This document shows, piece after piece, positions 46,165 through 57,106 of a stretch of 64,000 bases of DNA. Both the position numbers and the translations under genes were made by a program. A model generated the notes under the pieces. That model searched no databases, was not told the DNA's origin, and worked only from the letters and a program-made list of their open reading frames with translations. Numbering within the stretch: the first letter of the stretch is position 1; every line of letters starts with the position of its first letter. Origin of the DNA: Kappaphycus alvarezii (Eukaryota; Rhodophyta; Florideophyceae; Gigartinales; Solieriaceae); NCBI GenBank assembly GCA_002205965.3, contig NADL03000513.1:1302001-1366000 (forward strand), in the 5' to 3' direction.

Positions 46165-49026
46165 ATATTCAGGGCTTCCCAAAACAACTCATCCATTTTT
46201 AATCTCCGCGCCCTCACACCTATGCGAAATACTAGAGCTGAAAAAGCGATCAAACAATAAGTTGCAGATAGAGTCATACTGTGGATTGATTGCGATTTCA
46301 CATTGTATACCTCCGATTGCGAGAGCAACCCGTTGTCTTTCAGACTCGCAGGCAATATTACGTCCATACAGCGGCGCGTTTCATCATTTTGAAGCAAATG
46401 GAAGCGACATTCCATCAAATTTATAGCCTTTCTGGTTAGGAGATGATCAGGAGCAACGATGCACGAACGGTAGGGATCAAACAAGCCACTCACGACCCAT
46501 TCACCTCTGGTATTTAACGTAATTTGCTTCCTACAGCTCTGCAGCTCACGACAGAGTGCATCTAACGGACATTTATTATCACTTACTTGCGACGATAAGG
46601 GCATTCCGAGCCAATTAGTTCCTTCTGTTATTCCACTCTTTCCCAGTGCATCGTGTCGCTCCCAAAAACGCAGATCTGCGCTTGACTCTGAATATACCTT
46701 GGTTTTGTAACCATCTCTTGTTTAATGCTCTGCTGTTTGTCTGTGGAAGGCGCATAGCGAGCAGGATGCACTTTTGTTATGCCCGAGGACGTCAAGAACA
46801 TGCGACATTGCGGGATAATCCACTGTGAAACCGACGACAGCTATAAAAATCTTGATGGTATTTCTACCTGGCCCCACTTCATCGAGCCCCTCTGTCTTCA
46901 TCTTCACCAAATCATCGATAACGTTCAGCAGACCTTAATTGGTACTTACGCAGGGTGGGGTTAGTCCGATCAGGCGAACGGCTGCACGACAGTTGCGCAG
47001 CTGTGGAGGGAGCCCTAGCGGCAGGAGATAGCATCCTCCTGCTGAGCCCTGCGGGAGAAGGGATGTGAATGGCTGGTAGTCGTCCGTATACAGTAGAACT
47101 CTGTATACAATGTAAGGAATATTCGACCCTTGCAACCGACCTGCGGATTCTTTGCATATTGGTTTATCCAATATGACATATACAAACTTTGCACTCTCGT
47201 TTGATACAAGAAGGACGTCTTCATACAACTTGTCCGACCCTAATGAGCGGATCTTCACTTTCAATTCATTAATTGGCCCCTCCTCCATCACCTCAGTTTC
47301 CAACCACAGAAGGTTATTAGAAGCTTCACCACCTTCCTCTTTCCAAAATCGATGAATCAAAACACACATATATGACGTCTTGCTGGATGGAACTCCCGAC
47401 GCAGAGCTGCGACTTCGACGGAGTAGGGCACAGATATCCCTAGGATGACGCGACTCTTGGATGGTAGGACTTCCAAGTCGCGGTTGATTCCATGAAGAGG
47501 AGCAGCTTCATCTAAAGCTCTTAACACGTACCTTTCGACACCGCACAACAACCGACTTGCAATTGTTGCACTTGGAGCTCGATCTCCAGTCGCCCCAACA
47601 CATCATACAGCTGCTATTTCCCCCTCAATTCCATGAACATACCTATCTCTTCCGGTCGGATCACCTGCACCGAAAACGTAATTGATATTTTCCGAGGATT
47701 TGGTTTTCAATTTTTGCGGCAACTCTTTTAATCTCATTTTCACAACAGATCCAGGCCCTGCTTTGGTAGTTCTATTTCCATCTCTTACTTAAATAAAATT
47801 ACCCACTGAGAGCAGTTCTGCTCGTGCTTTCACCATTGGTGTAGAGTCAATATGATCAGCGACATCACAATTTACAGTCATTGCGTCAAATAAAAACGGC
47901 ATTGCCACATCGAGACGAGCCTAATCACTTGGGGGAGTAATGTACACAGGGGCAGTCCGAGATCATGCTGTAACAGATTGTGCACCGTTCCTGTAATTAG
48001 CAAAAACTGAATTCTCGTACTCCAGTACCGTACCATCAGTTGACCTTGGGAGCTCTTGCTCCAGTTTTACATCAAAGTGATGCACTACCGCCCTTGGAAA
48101 GAACTTACCGATGATATGTTTAACAATAGATCGCCGAACCTTCGAGTAAGACGGAAGCGCTTCCGCTCTCACCTCCTGAAATGCCTTGACTACACAACGC
48201 ATGTTCTCGAACTGCTCAACTGTGTACCGTACACTTCCTCCGACAATACATGCCCCCATGATATTCTCCCATCGAAGCGTTAGTTTTGCGTTCTTTCGAA
48301 GTGTTTTCAGTAAACGGCGCTCGCGATAGGCAATACTGACATCCAGATTTTGAGATTGTCTTGTTGTTCGTTGTCTCAGCTGCTTTTTCGAACTCGTTTC
48401 TTCCATTTCCATCATTCCAACTTGAGTTTCATTTCTTAAATCCTCGGGAGTGACATGCACCACATTCAGCCCATCTTCGACCTCTTCTTTCTTTCTTTCT
48501 TCGCCCTCTTGAATAACAAGCCCCGTAGTTCGATCACTAGGAATGCAATCTTCACATTGTTCTCTTTTATTGCTGTGCTAGTCGAAGTCGTACTCGACAT
48601 TGTCTCGAGGGATAGGATTTCTAATCTCCAATGTGATAGGATCGAAGCTTTGCGAATGGGAGCGCTCCCGCTTGTTTACAACTTCCACCTGATTTGCTGG
48701 GTCAGTACCTGCCAATTCCTCAAACTTTTCGCCATCTGCTGCTTCCAATTCATGCCCATACTCAAAATCATTTCCTTTGCTCGAATTTGAACTTCTTCCC
48801 TAGTCTTCATTGTGGTAGTATCCAAGTTTTGCTAATGGCAGTGCTCCATTTTGCGGTAACTCCGTGCGTCGGTCTCACGCCCAGGATCCGCCATCATTGA
48901 TTCATGCTGCGGAATCTGATTCGGGTTACGTTGTTGAGACTGCGCGAAAATGATTCTGAAATCCTGAACTTGGTCGTTCCTTTGCATCCAATTCACTCCA
49001 CCGGTCCCCCTTCTTCGTTTTTTCAT
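46165..49026 (-). pseudogene. gene Y, N-terminal part (TNP2-like transposase)
   Basis: The start is MKKRRRGTGGVNWMQRNDQV (ATG at 49026). An acidic region follows. Then comes 47963-48463 with LRWENIMGACIVGGSVRYTV and EALPSYSKVRRSIVKHIIGK, and 46935-47369 with RVLLYTDDYQPFTSLLPQGS, GGCYLLPLGLPPQLRNC and LIGLTPPCVSTN. After that, 46722-46910 has KIFIAVVGFTVDYPAMSHVL and DVLGHNKSASCSLCAF. These are the hallmarks of TNP2-type transposases (D-P-A, H/CxxC cluster). The piece 46165-46604 runs to MDELFWEALNI, where B is inserted. At least five frameshifts or stops occur. Class II transposase identity is fairly safe; the exact superfamily (CACTA or Plavaka-like) is not. Confidence 0.72.
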
Positions 49027-50418
49027 TGCAAAACAGGAACAAGAGCGGAAAACAAAGGAATTTTTATGACGTGTGGAACGCAGTGAAAGAATATATGAGG
49101 AGTGCAGAGGTGGAGACGCGTTACAGTATTTGTTCAGTGGAACGCAGTATTTTGTCTGCCGAGACATGTGGGAAGGGAAATTACTGGCGCAGTGCGAGCG
49201 CGGCATACCGTCACCGGGCATATGGCAGAGTTTTTTGAGCAATATCTGAGAGATGCCGCCCACAGTCCAGAAGAATGCGTCCTGGACTGCCCCTCATGGT
49301 TTCTTTCAGTTTCGTGTACGCGTGAACACGTGTACCAGTGGATTTGGTGCTGTACATGCACTTAGTAACGTCACATTAGTACGATATATTTGATATAGCC
49401 GTTTAGTTCTATTCTATACTACCGGCATGGCATGGGGGTGCCCCATGTTTGCCCATTTCCAAACTGTATTGTCAAGTGTGGCATAAATTAACTAGTAATT
49501 ATTAGGATATAGCATTCTATTTGAATTATTTTCCACAATGAAGCGATATTCTGTGTGATATCCACCGCCCGATATAAGTTCTTTGTCGATAGCCCCTTCC
49601 TCAACCTCTTTCGCTTCCAAAAACCCTGGTATTTTACGCCACTTCTGTTCCACCTCCGTATTCCCCCTATTCTCCGGCCTCACTAACCATCAGGCCCGCG
49701 GCAACAGTAGACCTTCCTCGACAAACGCTGCATGATCCTCCCCATCATCGCCTCACACCATATCTCCCAACGGCCTCTCCCTCACTCTCCCACCATTTTC
49801 CTACACATATTCCCCCCACCCCCTCCTGAGATGTTATGAGCACTCGTGGAGGGGTTCTAACTCATGATTTATGCTGCAGCATGAGATGAAACTATTGTGA
49901 TGACCACCACACTGATGTCAACACTTTCCGTTGAGACCACAAGCATTCAGGAAATAACTGTTCATCAGAAGCTGCTGCTTCCAGCATCATGCAAATGATC
50001 CCACATGAGCCTTCCCATCATCAGACCAGATCTGAACCCAGAACAGTATAGATATCTTTAGATTTCAGCCTGCACATTGCGATCTGAGACGACAATGTGA
50101 ACAGTCATATTCTTTTCCGGCACCGCACAAAAGCGTTTATTATCCGCTCAAATCTAGGGTTCAATCGTCGAGATCATCCCATTCCTGTGAAGGAACACCT
50201 GCATATTTCAATTTCGTCCTTCGCTCGACAAGCCAGCTGCCTGCACGCAACCAAATTCCTGTTCAGAATGAATTTCCAACCCCAACCTATCATTCTTAAA
50301 CTTTAAGAACGTCGTTGAACGACGTTCTCCGATTCATAATCAAAAATATATCCTTTTTTACTGAGAGATATACCCCTCGTATACATTTCTGGTGAAACAT
50401 AGAATTTTGATCGCGTTA
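49027..50418. other. spacer between genes Y and X
   Basis: Contains an unassigned reverse frame (49492-49683) and the palindrome at 50306-50328. No other feature. Confidence 0.4.
50306..50328. repeat. 23-nt palindrome downstream of gene X
   Basis: AGAACGTCGTT and AACGACGTTCT pair perfectly around a single G. It lies about 90 bp past the end of X and could form a hairpin in its 3' region. Confidence 0.8.
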
Positions 50419-52731
50419 TCAAGACAGCTTCTCAATATTCAATAGTATTGACTTCTCCATGTCCCAGCATTCGAACGCATCCCAAATCGCTGCAAATATC
50501 CCAAACAAGACATGAATATCAGCCATTCTGTAGACTCCACCCACCGATTCCAGTCGGATTCCCAGACCTTTCTCTCCATCTGCACTCTCATTGCTTGTTG
50601 ACGCCGTTAATTCTCTATTCTGCTGCAGAGGATGTGCGATATTTGCAATTCTATAGTCTTCGAGTGACATTACTAAGCATCGTTGCTTTAAAAAACGTAT
50701 ACTGTCGCTTAGAGAAGGCAATAAATGAGCGGGAATCACACAAGACACATTGTTCCCGATGTTCGACTTATCCAGTCCAATTCTCTCCCACGTCATATCA
50801 GTTGGGGGGATCAGGATTCCATCCGACGACACCTGTTCTTTCTTTGAAACTCTTCTGTAAGGTCCCTTAAAATTCTCGACAGAACCTTTTTGCAGCGCAA
50901 ACTAAATGGGTGCGAACGCAAAAAAAGGCAAGATATCATATTCGTTTTCATTGGAACAAGAAAATGCCGCACAAACTCTGCCAGCAACGTTGAACATATT
51001 GATAACTTTTCTCATCTCTTTGACCTCAGTATTCTTGTTTTTTCGCTTTGCTCCATTGGTGATTGTAACAAGAACTTGATGCGTGACAGCAAGCATCATA
51101 TGCCTGTTGCGACTGTGTTGCCTTGAATGCAACTCGGAGTTGTAGTCATCGGCTGTCTTACGGTCACAGGAATTATCCTTCATGAGTGGTATCTCGTCAA
51201 TCCGCTGCACAGCGGTTTCTTCATCATCTACCCAACTCTCAATGCTCTATTTTTGCGCCAAGCCGACGCCATGGCTCGACCAAGGTACCATAAGGTAAAT
51301 CAAGTTTTCAAAAATGCACTTCTTACCTTGCTTTCGGCATGTATAAAGAAACTGCTTGACAACACTAAAAACACGATAAGATGCATAGCTTGCAATATCA
51401 CTGCGGGTGATAACATCTTTCACTTCGTACCGGCGATGGTTCTCTGGAGTTTCACTTGAAACAGACACATCCTCTTTGTTCTTAGACAATGTTTCCTCAT
51501 GTTGACGTTGAGCAGCGTTGATATCATTCAGAGCGATGAAGGAAACTGTCAGCCATCTCGGTTCTGCAATACGACCGCTTAGTTCTGAACGCGATCGCCC
51601 CGTAGAATAAAAGTCATTGGTTCTGAATTGAGACGTAACTGCCCCATCTATGACTGACCCATCAATAGAAAGAGTTTCGATAGAACGTTTCGCACTCAAG
51701 TCTCCGGATGACCGGGAGGGCGCCCTTTCATTTCATAATAATTTGTCGAATACATTGACTTGAGCATTGAATATCGCTGTCATGACGATCACCTACCTAA
51801 ACCTGCTATGACGCAAGCCGACTCTCTGGTTCCATTCCTTGCTTTTACCGCTAAGTAAAAGGGAAAATATGAGTGTATGAAAGGCCTTCTTACATAATTG
51901 CCGGTGGTCGTTGTGATCTTCGAGGACAACCTCTACCGCTGTGACTGCCACTGCAACGCATTCCACCCGAGAGAGACTCTTGAAATCAAAAACCCAATCA
52001 ATGTGAGGTGTGGCATCCTTCAATTTCGAAAGAAATACCCCCAATGCTGTATTCCCACGCCCATGTTCATGTCGCGCGCCAAGGCCGGTGATTCTCATTT
52101 CCTTCCATTCTTTATGGAGTCCAGCGAGCTCTCGCTCTACAGCATTCAATCTCTTACCCACTATGTCTTCCCAAAGCTTGAACTGAGAACTTAAGGATTG
52201 CTCTAACTTGGAGCAGAACACTGCCATTGCAGTTTGAGTGATACCCATTAGATGACTGCTGTTTTGTAACCCTGCATGGAGATCGCCACTGAAAGCTGGT
52301 ATCTATACAGGTACACGATTTGGGAGAGATGTACTTCGTGAACTGCAATCCTCAGAACTGGCAAAATTGTTTGGTCTTGTTCCCTGTATTTCAAATAAAG
52401 CACGTATGGGGACATCATTGTTAACCTCTGCAGGTTTTGGATCACCCATGGATCGATTGACGCTTGCCTTTACATATTCAACACCTTTTGCTTGTTGACG
52501 CATCTGATAATCGTCTTCCTCAATCTCTTCGAAATTCATAGTGTTGTCCAACACCTTTGGCTTCCAAAAGTTCTGCTCTGCCCCACCCTCTTGAGAAGCA
52601 CGTACGCGCTTGACGGATTCAAATCTATGGTCGCCCAAAGCAGCCCGCTTATTATCGATGTCCCGCTTTAGGTGACCAATAGTCTGTGTTCTTTTCTTAA
52701 CTCCTCTTCGGACACGCGCTCCACTAGTCAT
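50419..52731 (-). pseudogene. gene X of divergent X/Z module
   Basis: The start MTSGARVRRGVKKRTQTIGH followed by LKRDIDNK (ATG at 52731) parallels the X' start. Pieces in order: 52303-52731; a helical, probably coiled-coil piece at 51793-52248 (KLWEDIVGKRLNAVEREL, then a KEWKEMR end); 51247-51699 with SDIASYASYRVFSVVKQFLY and CIFENLIYLMVPW; 50902-51210; and 50419-50832 with HLLPSLSDSIRFLKQRCLVM. Composition is protein-like throughout, but frames change at each junction. No catalytic motif was recognised. The gene diverges from Z with about 450 bp between the starts, as at 28.9-29.3 kb. Confidence 0.5.
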
Positions 52732-53184
52732 ATCGAAAATGATAAGAATGCAAGTTGAAAAGAAATCATCAACAAGCATGTAGATCTGTGAGATTTAATC
52801 CCCGTCGAAGTAGCTTTGACGATTGGTGTGAGCGGTGGCCTGCAAACAATCCCTTGCTTGTCTCGTGTTGAAATAGAGCTCATGTCCCGCGACCCATGCG
52901 TGATAGTAGCAAACGATTTCATTTTTTGACAATTTTTTGGAAGGAAATCAATACCAGATATTTTCGTTTTCGCGCCATTTTGTATTGTGTAGAATCTGCT
53001 GCGATGGGGCGCTCCAAGCATATCAAAACAAATCATAAAAAGATGTCCGAATTGCTAGTTTGTTGAGTTACCCCATGGAGTGAAATTCCTTCATTAACTG
53101 CAAAGCATTCTTCTCTCTTCACTTTGTCCCTGTCTCTTTCTGTAACTATTAATCCCTCTCAGCCGCATAGGATCACTTGTTTCC

Positions 53185-54231
53185 ATGGGTTCCCATGGGC
53201 CTACACCGTACCCGGGTTGTGCGAAAAGATACAATCCGCTGTCGATCTCCACAAATGAGCCAGATGAGAGCGCTCCCAATGCCAACACACGAAACCAAGT
53301 CCGATCGAATACAAAGGATACCTCTCCTCTAAATACTGAACAGGCCAAAATGGAATGTGGGGTACTTGCGAGAAGCAAGAGGAAAAGATCACATTATGTG
53401 AGAACCTGCAGGGAGCGAAACATGGTACCCAAACCTGGTGATGTGATTGAATTTTTGTGGACTTTGGATAACAATACGGAGAGATGGTGGAAGGCAGAAG
53501 TTTTTAGTATCAAGACAATCGTCGATGGGGAGGTACTTGCAAATGCAGAGCTGCGTTATCAGGCTGACGACAAGGAAGGGTACGATGCACATGTTGACGA
53601 CGTTGAGTGTAATGGTTGTCGCTTGCTTTTTCTATGGGAGAGTCCGCGTTACATTAATAACAATCCTGTAATGGATTGGCGATAAGCAGTTGATCGGACA
53701 CAGTCGTTATCGGAAGGGGGTGACGAAGAGTGGGAAAACGATACCCTAGAACCCACCCATAAAACTGGATCACGTAAACGAAGATCAAAACCGAGTGGAG
53801 TAATATCACGTCTGGTCGAGAAGCTACACGATAATCTATCGGTTCTGGCCGCACAGATGCTTGCAATGGAGCGGCGGGTTCACTTCAACTCCGAAAGATT
53901 GTTGGACAGGAGATCTTCTGCACTCGATTTCATTGTGAATGATCTGGAAGATGCCCTGCAACAGAAAATTTTCGTGACATTGCAAAGTGGTATCAGGAAC
54001 CCTTTGGTTCGCAAACGCAAAAGTACCGAGGGTGAGTCGGAATCAATTTCCACAGCGTTGCAGGGTTTCTTTCCCCAGGTTTTTCGAATTGCTGTGGAGT
54101 GTTCTTTGAAACAGTTTGAGGCGTTTGCAAAGAATGTATTCTCGAGTAATAGGGCTGAAGTCGCGCGTCGCATCTCTTTTTTCCCGCCCTTTCATTACAC
54201 CCAAAGCCCGGCTAGCAACGCAACCTATTAA
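53185..54231 (+). pseudogene. gene Z of divergent module (SH3/Tudor-like domain)
   Basis: One reading frame with a single internal TAA (53683-53685), about 349 codons. Residues 82-160 hold PKPGDVIEFLWTLDNN, a WWKAEVFSI segment and DAHVDDVECNGCRLLF. This looks like an Agenet/Tudor-type barrel (tentative). After the stop the frame continues with a basic run (TGSRKRRSKPSG) and a helical region (ISRLVEKLHDNLSVLAAQML). It ends at TAA 54229-54231, immediately followed by a strong hairpin. A later possible start, Met55, is also plausible. It is homologous to Z' at 29341. Further frames at 54434-55089 may be remains of a downstream gene. Confidence 0.55.
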
Positions 54232-54277
54232 AAAAAACCTAAGTTGTCGACATATATGTTGACAACTTAGGTTTTTT
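54232..54277. repeat. 46-nt near-perfect palindrome abutting the Z stop codon
   Basis: AAAAAACCTAAGTTGTC (54232-54248) and its exact complement (54261-54277) flank GACATATATGTT, whose inner ACATA/TATGT also pairs. Only one G-T pair interrupts the stem. It could be an RNA 3' hairpin or a small insertion. Confidence 0.92.
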
Positions 54278-55392
54278 CTGCGACATATTGGGCATAGATT
54301 CTGCAGGACATCGTCAGAAAATGTTAGTTCGCAAGTCTGGCCAGCTTATGCGAATTCTTGAAGCTTATATTTATGAAGAGGATCTTGAAGATAGCCCGGT
54401 TGTTTTTTCATCGGGACAAGTTACGGGGGTGAAGTGAGAGAATTCAGCAATGGTGGTGCTCAACAAACTGATAGCGAAAGTGGATACAAACGGCCTGTAC
54501 TGATACGTCAGTCTCGCGAGTATTTTAGAAGTGAAGGTCGATTTTTGTCTCCGCTGCGCGGCGGTAAGAAAGTCCCAGGTGCTCACTTAGACCCACGACT
54601 TGAGGGAAACGAAGATGCGGACGAAAGACAGTTTAATATTTCCTGGCATAGGGCTGAGGAACCAAGTAGACGAATGTGGTCAAGCTCTGGGTGTGCTCTT
54701 GAGGAAGTCTGCCGAAGAGTTGAAGTGTCTATGCCTCACGTGGTTGTTGTTGGGAACGTCCTTTGCGACGAATATCAGAGTGCATTAACAGCAGACATTA
54801 GACTGGAGAGTATCCAGTGAGATTAATTGCAACTAAGCTGCAGCCTTATGGGACAAAGAATTACCTGACAAATTTTACAGATGTCTTCTTTATTCATGCG
54901 CATGGATCTCTGCGATTTGCGGTACTGAGGTGCTGGCACCGGTGTGAGCGACAATGCGGGCGGTTTTGTGGGGACCAGAGCTGCATCAGTTTTGGTGGCA
55001 TTGCGGGTGTCGTCGTTGATAAAAACGCCGGCCGGGATGTGAATAGAGTTGCGAACAGGTGTGTCGATAAATGTGCTTTTGTTGGTTAGCTTGTGAGGGA
55101 AACTTTTTGTAATTTTAAATACTTATCCTGCAAAGATATCATATCATGATGATAGGCTACTTTGGAGCAATGGTAATGTGGAATCTCTGGAGAAACGCCT
55201 TCCTTATCCGCATGATGGGTACCGCCAGTGACCCATGTACAAATTAAAAAAACATTATAGGCTCTCAAGTAGTCTCAGACAGGGACAATCATTGTCGCCT
55301 GCATTGTGGCAGGGAACTGATCTGTACAAGCAGTGTTTTTGGGTAGGAGAGATTAGAAACATTCCATAAACACAATAAAATTAATCGAATTA
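54278..55392 (+). other. possible decayed gene downstream of Z
   Basis: Open forward frames at 54434-54820 and 54817-55089 (for instance NYLTNFTDVFFIHAHGSLRF) have protein-like composition but no recognised motif. They may be a decayed extension of the Z transcript or an unrelated relic. Confidence 0.25.
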
Positions 55393-56294
55393 TTGAGGAC
55401 ACCAGATTTGTTGATCAAAACTACCTGTTTTATTGTGCAAAGCAAAAAGTGCATTTGTGGTGTGGGGAACCAATGCTATACGTGCCATAAGGTGGAATGT
55501 AGACCTTGGGAACATAGAAAAGTAAACGTTAGTAAAGGTAACGGGGGTGGTACTCGCATAGTGGCGAACAATACACAGGCAGGACACAGTAATGATTTGA
55601 ATGGGTTTGACTCGGAAAATTAGTTGGTCCTCCAGACTTTGTGAACGCTCAGGTGAGACCAGTAGTGAGTGTGAACAGATGTCCCAATGAGCAGAGTGAA
55701 ACTGTTGTGGAAATCACCGGAGCTAAATTCTCAGGGGACAGGAAAAAGTCGAGAATCTCCGAAGTCGAATCTAATGGAATCAGGTCTAGTCATGATGCCA
55801 GCATCCCCACTGATGGACCTATAACAGTGGAGCCTTTGTTAGTACTAGAAGGTAAACTGAATGGAATAGCAGTCAAAGTACAAAAAGAAGATGCATGCAA
55901 TACAAACGTGGTTTCAGCTGAGTTCCTGAAGCGAAACAGGAACTTGTTTGAGATTCAGCGTGAACGAATCATGGTTTGTCATTCACAGAAGGGAGTTACT
56001 GAGGAAGCATCTGAGATCTTTTCCAGCGGAACTATTAAGTTAGGCGAACATACATATACTTCTAGTTGGTCTGTGTACCAAACCAGGTATGATGTTCTGT
56101 TGGGAATGCCGTGGCATGTTGCCCACAATCCACGTGTCGACTATCGGAAACGGATTGTGATGGTGAAAGATGCTTCCATTCCAGTGATCGATCCAGATGA
56201 CGAAAACCGTGTTGATTTGTCCAATTTGGGAGTGAAGAAATTTAGACGAATCTTGAGGCATGGGGATGACTTTGAAGTATTTCAGTTACTTTAA
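55393..56294 (+). pseudogene. nucleocapsid end and aspartic protease of element E
   Basis: The E sequence resumes at CYTCHKVECRPWEH (about 55471), a zinc-knuckle-like motif in which the last two ligands read Cys then His instead of His then Cys. After a frameshift near 55620 a 217-residue frame follows with VEPLLVLEGKLNGIAVKVQK, the active-site-like KEDACNTNVVSAEF, and YDVLLGMPWHVAHNPRVDYR, the typical end of a gypsy retropepsin. The protease would process the polyprotein. The Asp of the EDA motif is the likely catalytic residue, although the usual D-S/T-G or DDG pattern is altered. Confidence 0.8.
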
Positions 56295-56303
56295 GTTTAC
56301 TGT

Positions 56304-56422
56304 ATGAGAGGAGTGACGGATTCAAAGTTCGATGGAAGACTGAGCACATTCCTTGATAATTTTAGAGAGTTCTTTCAGGATAAATTGCCGCAAGGGCTTC
56401 CTCCGATTCGATCAGTTGATCA
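56304..56422 (+). pseudogene. start of Pol of element E, truncated at 3' LTR
   Basis: Reads FDGRLSTFLDNFREFFQDKL, then PQGLPPIRSVDHEI, the segment that normally leads into the gypsy reverse transcriptase. The LTR begins within or directly after the VDHE codons, so the RT, RNase H and integrase have been deleted. Confidence 0.85.
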
Positions 56423-56898
56423 TGAGATACAAAGTCTCTGTTACACCACTCTGTAATAGAGACTTGTTCGCTGTCGATATTCCAATTTTCTATTACGCAG
56501 TGGTGTAACAGAGAAAGTGCATCACTCTTGGAAGAATCCAGAAGCTGTATGCAACCGGGTATAGGTTTTGTTACTGAGTATTTATTTTCTCTAAAGTTTT
56601 TTTATTTGACGTGGAGGCCAACGGCATCGTCTTTTTTATGTTCTAGATAGTACTATTATTTAGTTACAGCTCTACTTTCTAGTTTCAGCTCTACTTTCTA
56701 GATCTTTCTTTTGAGCTGGCACAACTCTGAGGGTTGTTTAGAAGAGCTCCCGTATTGTCTATAAAAGGGGGCTCATCTGGATTCTCGTGGGAATCCAGGT
56801 ACACTCCACACACCCTTTGCCTCGAACTTTCTGAAATCCACTGCCATCGTCTCTACTGTTCCTTTAGCAGCGCCCCGGCTGCCTCCCTCTCTGTTTCA
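56423..56898 (+). repeat. 3' LTR of E
   Basis: Starts TGAGATACAAAGTCTC and ends CTCTCTGTTTCA. TATA box GTCTATAAAAGGGG near 56758. Followed by the target duplication ACGGA. It differs from the 5' LTR by scattered substitutions and small indels, so the insertion is not very recent. Confidence 0.9.
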
Positions 56899-57106
56899 AC
56901 GGAGCATGACTGGGAGCGATCATCAGTAATATGCAAGTTTCTGGAAACTGCTGCAGCAGTTTCAGAGTTGCGGTCTGGAACCAGATATTTGTCGCTGAGT
57001 ATGACCATGAAGGCTTTCGGTCATTTGAAAAAGAAAGCACGATGCGCTGAAAACGGATGCATACAGTCACTCGTTCCCATTGCAGCAGCCATGAGCAGAA
57101 TGCCTT
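56899..57106 (+). pseudogene. hAT transposase, C-terminal continuation
   Basis: Immediately after the second ACGGA the forward frame reads EHDWERSSVICKFLETAAAV, then SELRSGTRYLSLSMTMKAFG. This is the segment that follows the catalytic core in hAT transposases. It ends at TAA 57104-57106 after IAAAMSRMP, short of the usual dimerisation region. It joins in frame to the N-terminal part at 40716. Confidence 0.85.

Larger units (their letters stand above)
40717..56898 (+). mobile_element. LTR retrotransposon E (16.2 kb with nested insertions)
   Basis: Bounded by a 474-bp 5' LTR and a 476-bp 3' LTR in direct orientation, with a perfect 5-bp target duplication ACGGA (40712-40716 and 56899-56903). 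Internal order: primer binding site, leader, gag, a roughly 12.8-kb block of other elements, zinc knuckle, protease, start of pol, 3' LTR. Reverse transcriptase, RNase H and integrase are absent, so the element is internally deleted. The gag and protease types indicate Ty3/gypsy. Its host gene, a hAT transposase, resumes in frame on the far side. Confidence 0.9.
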
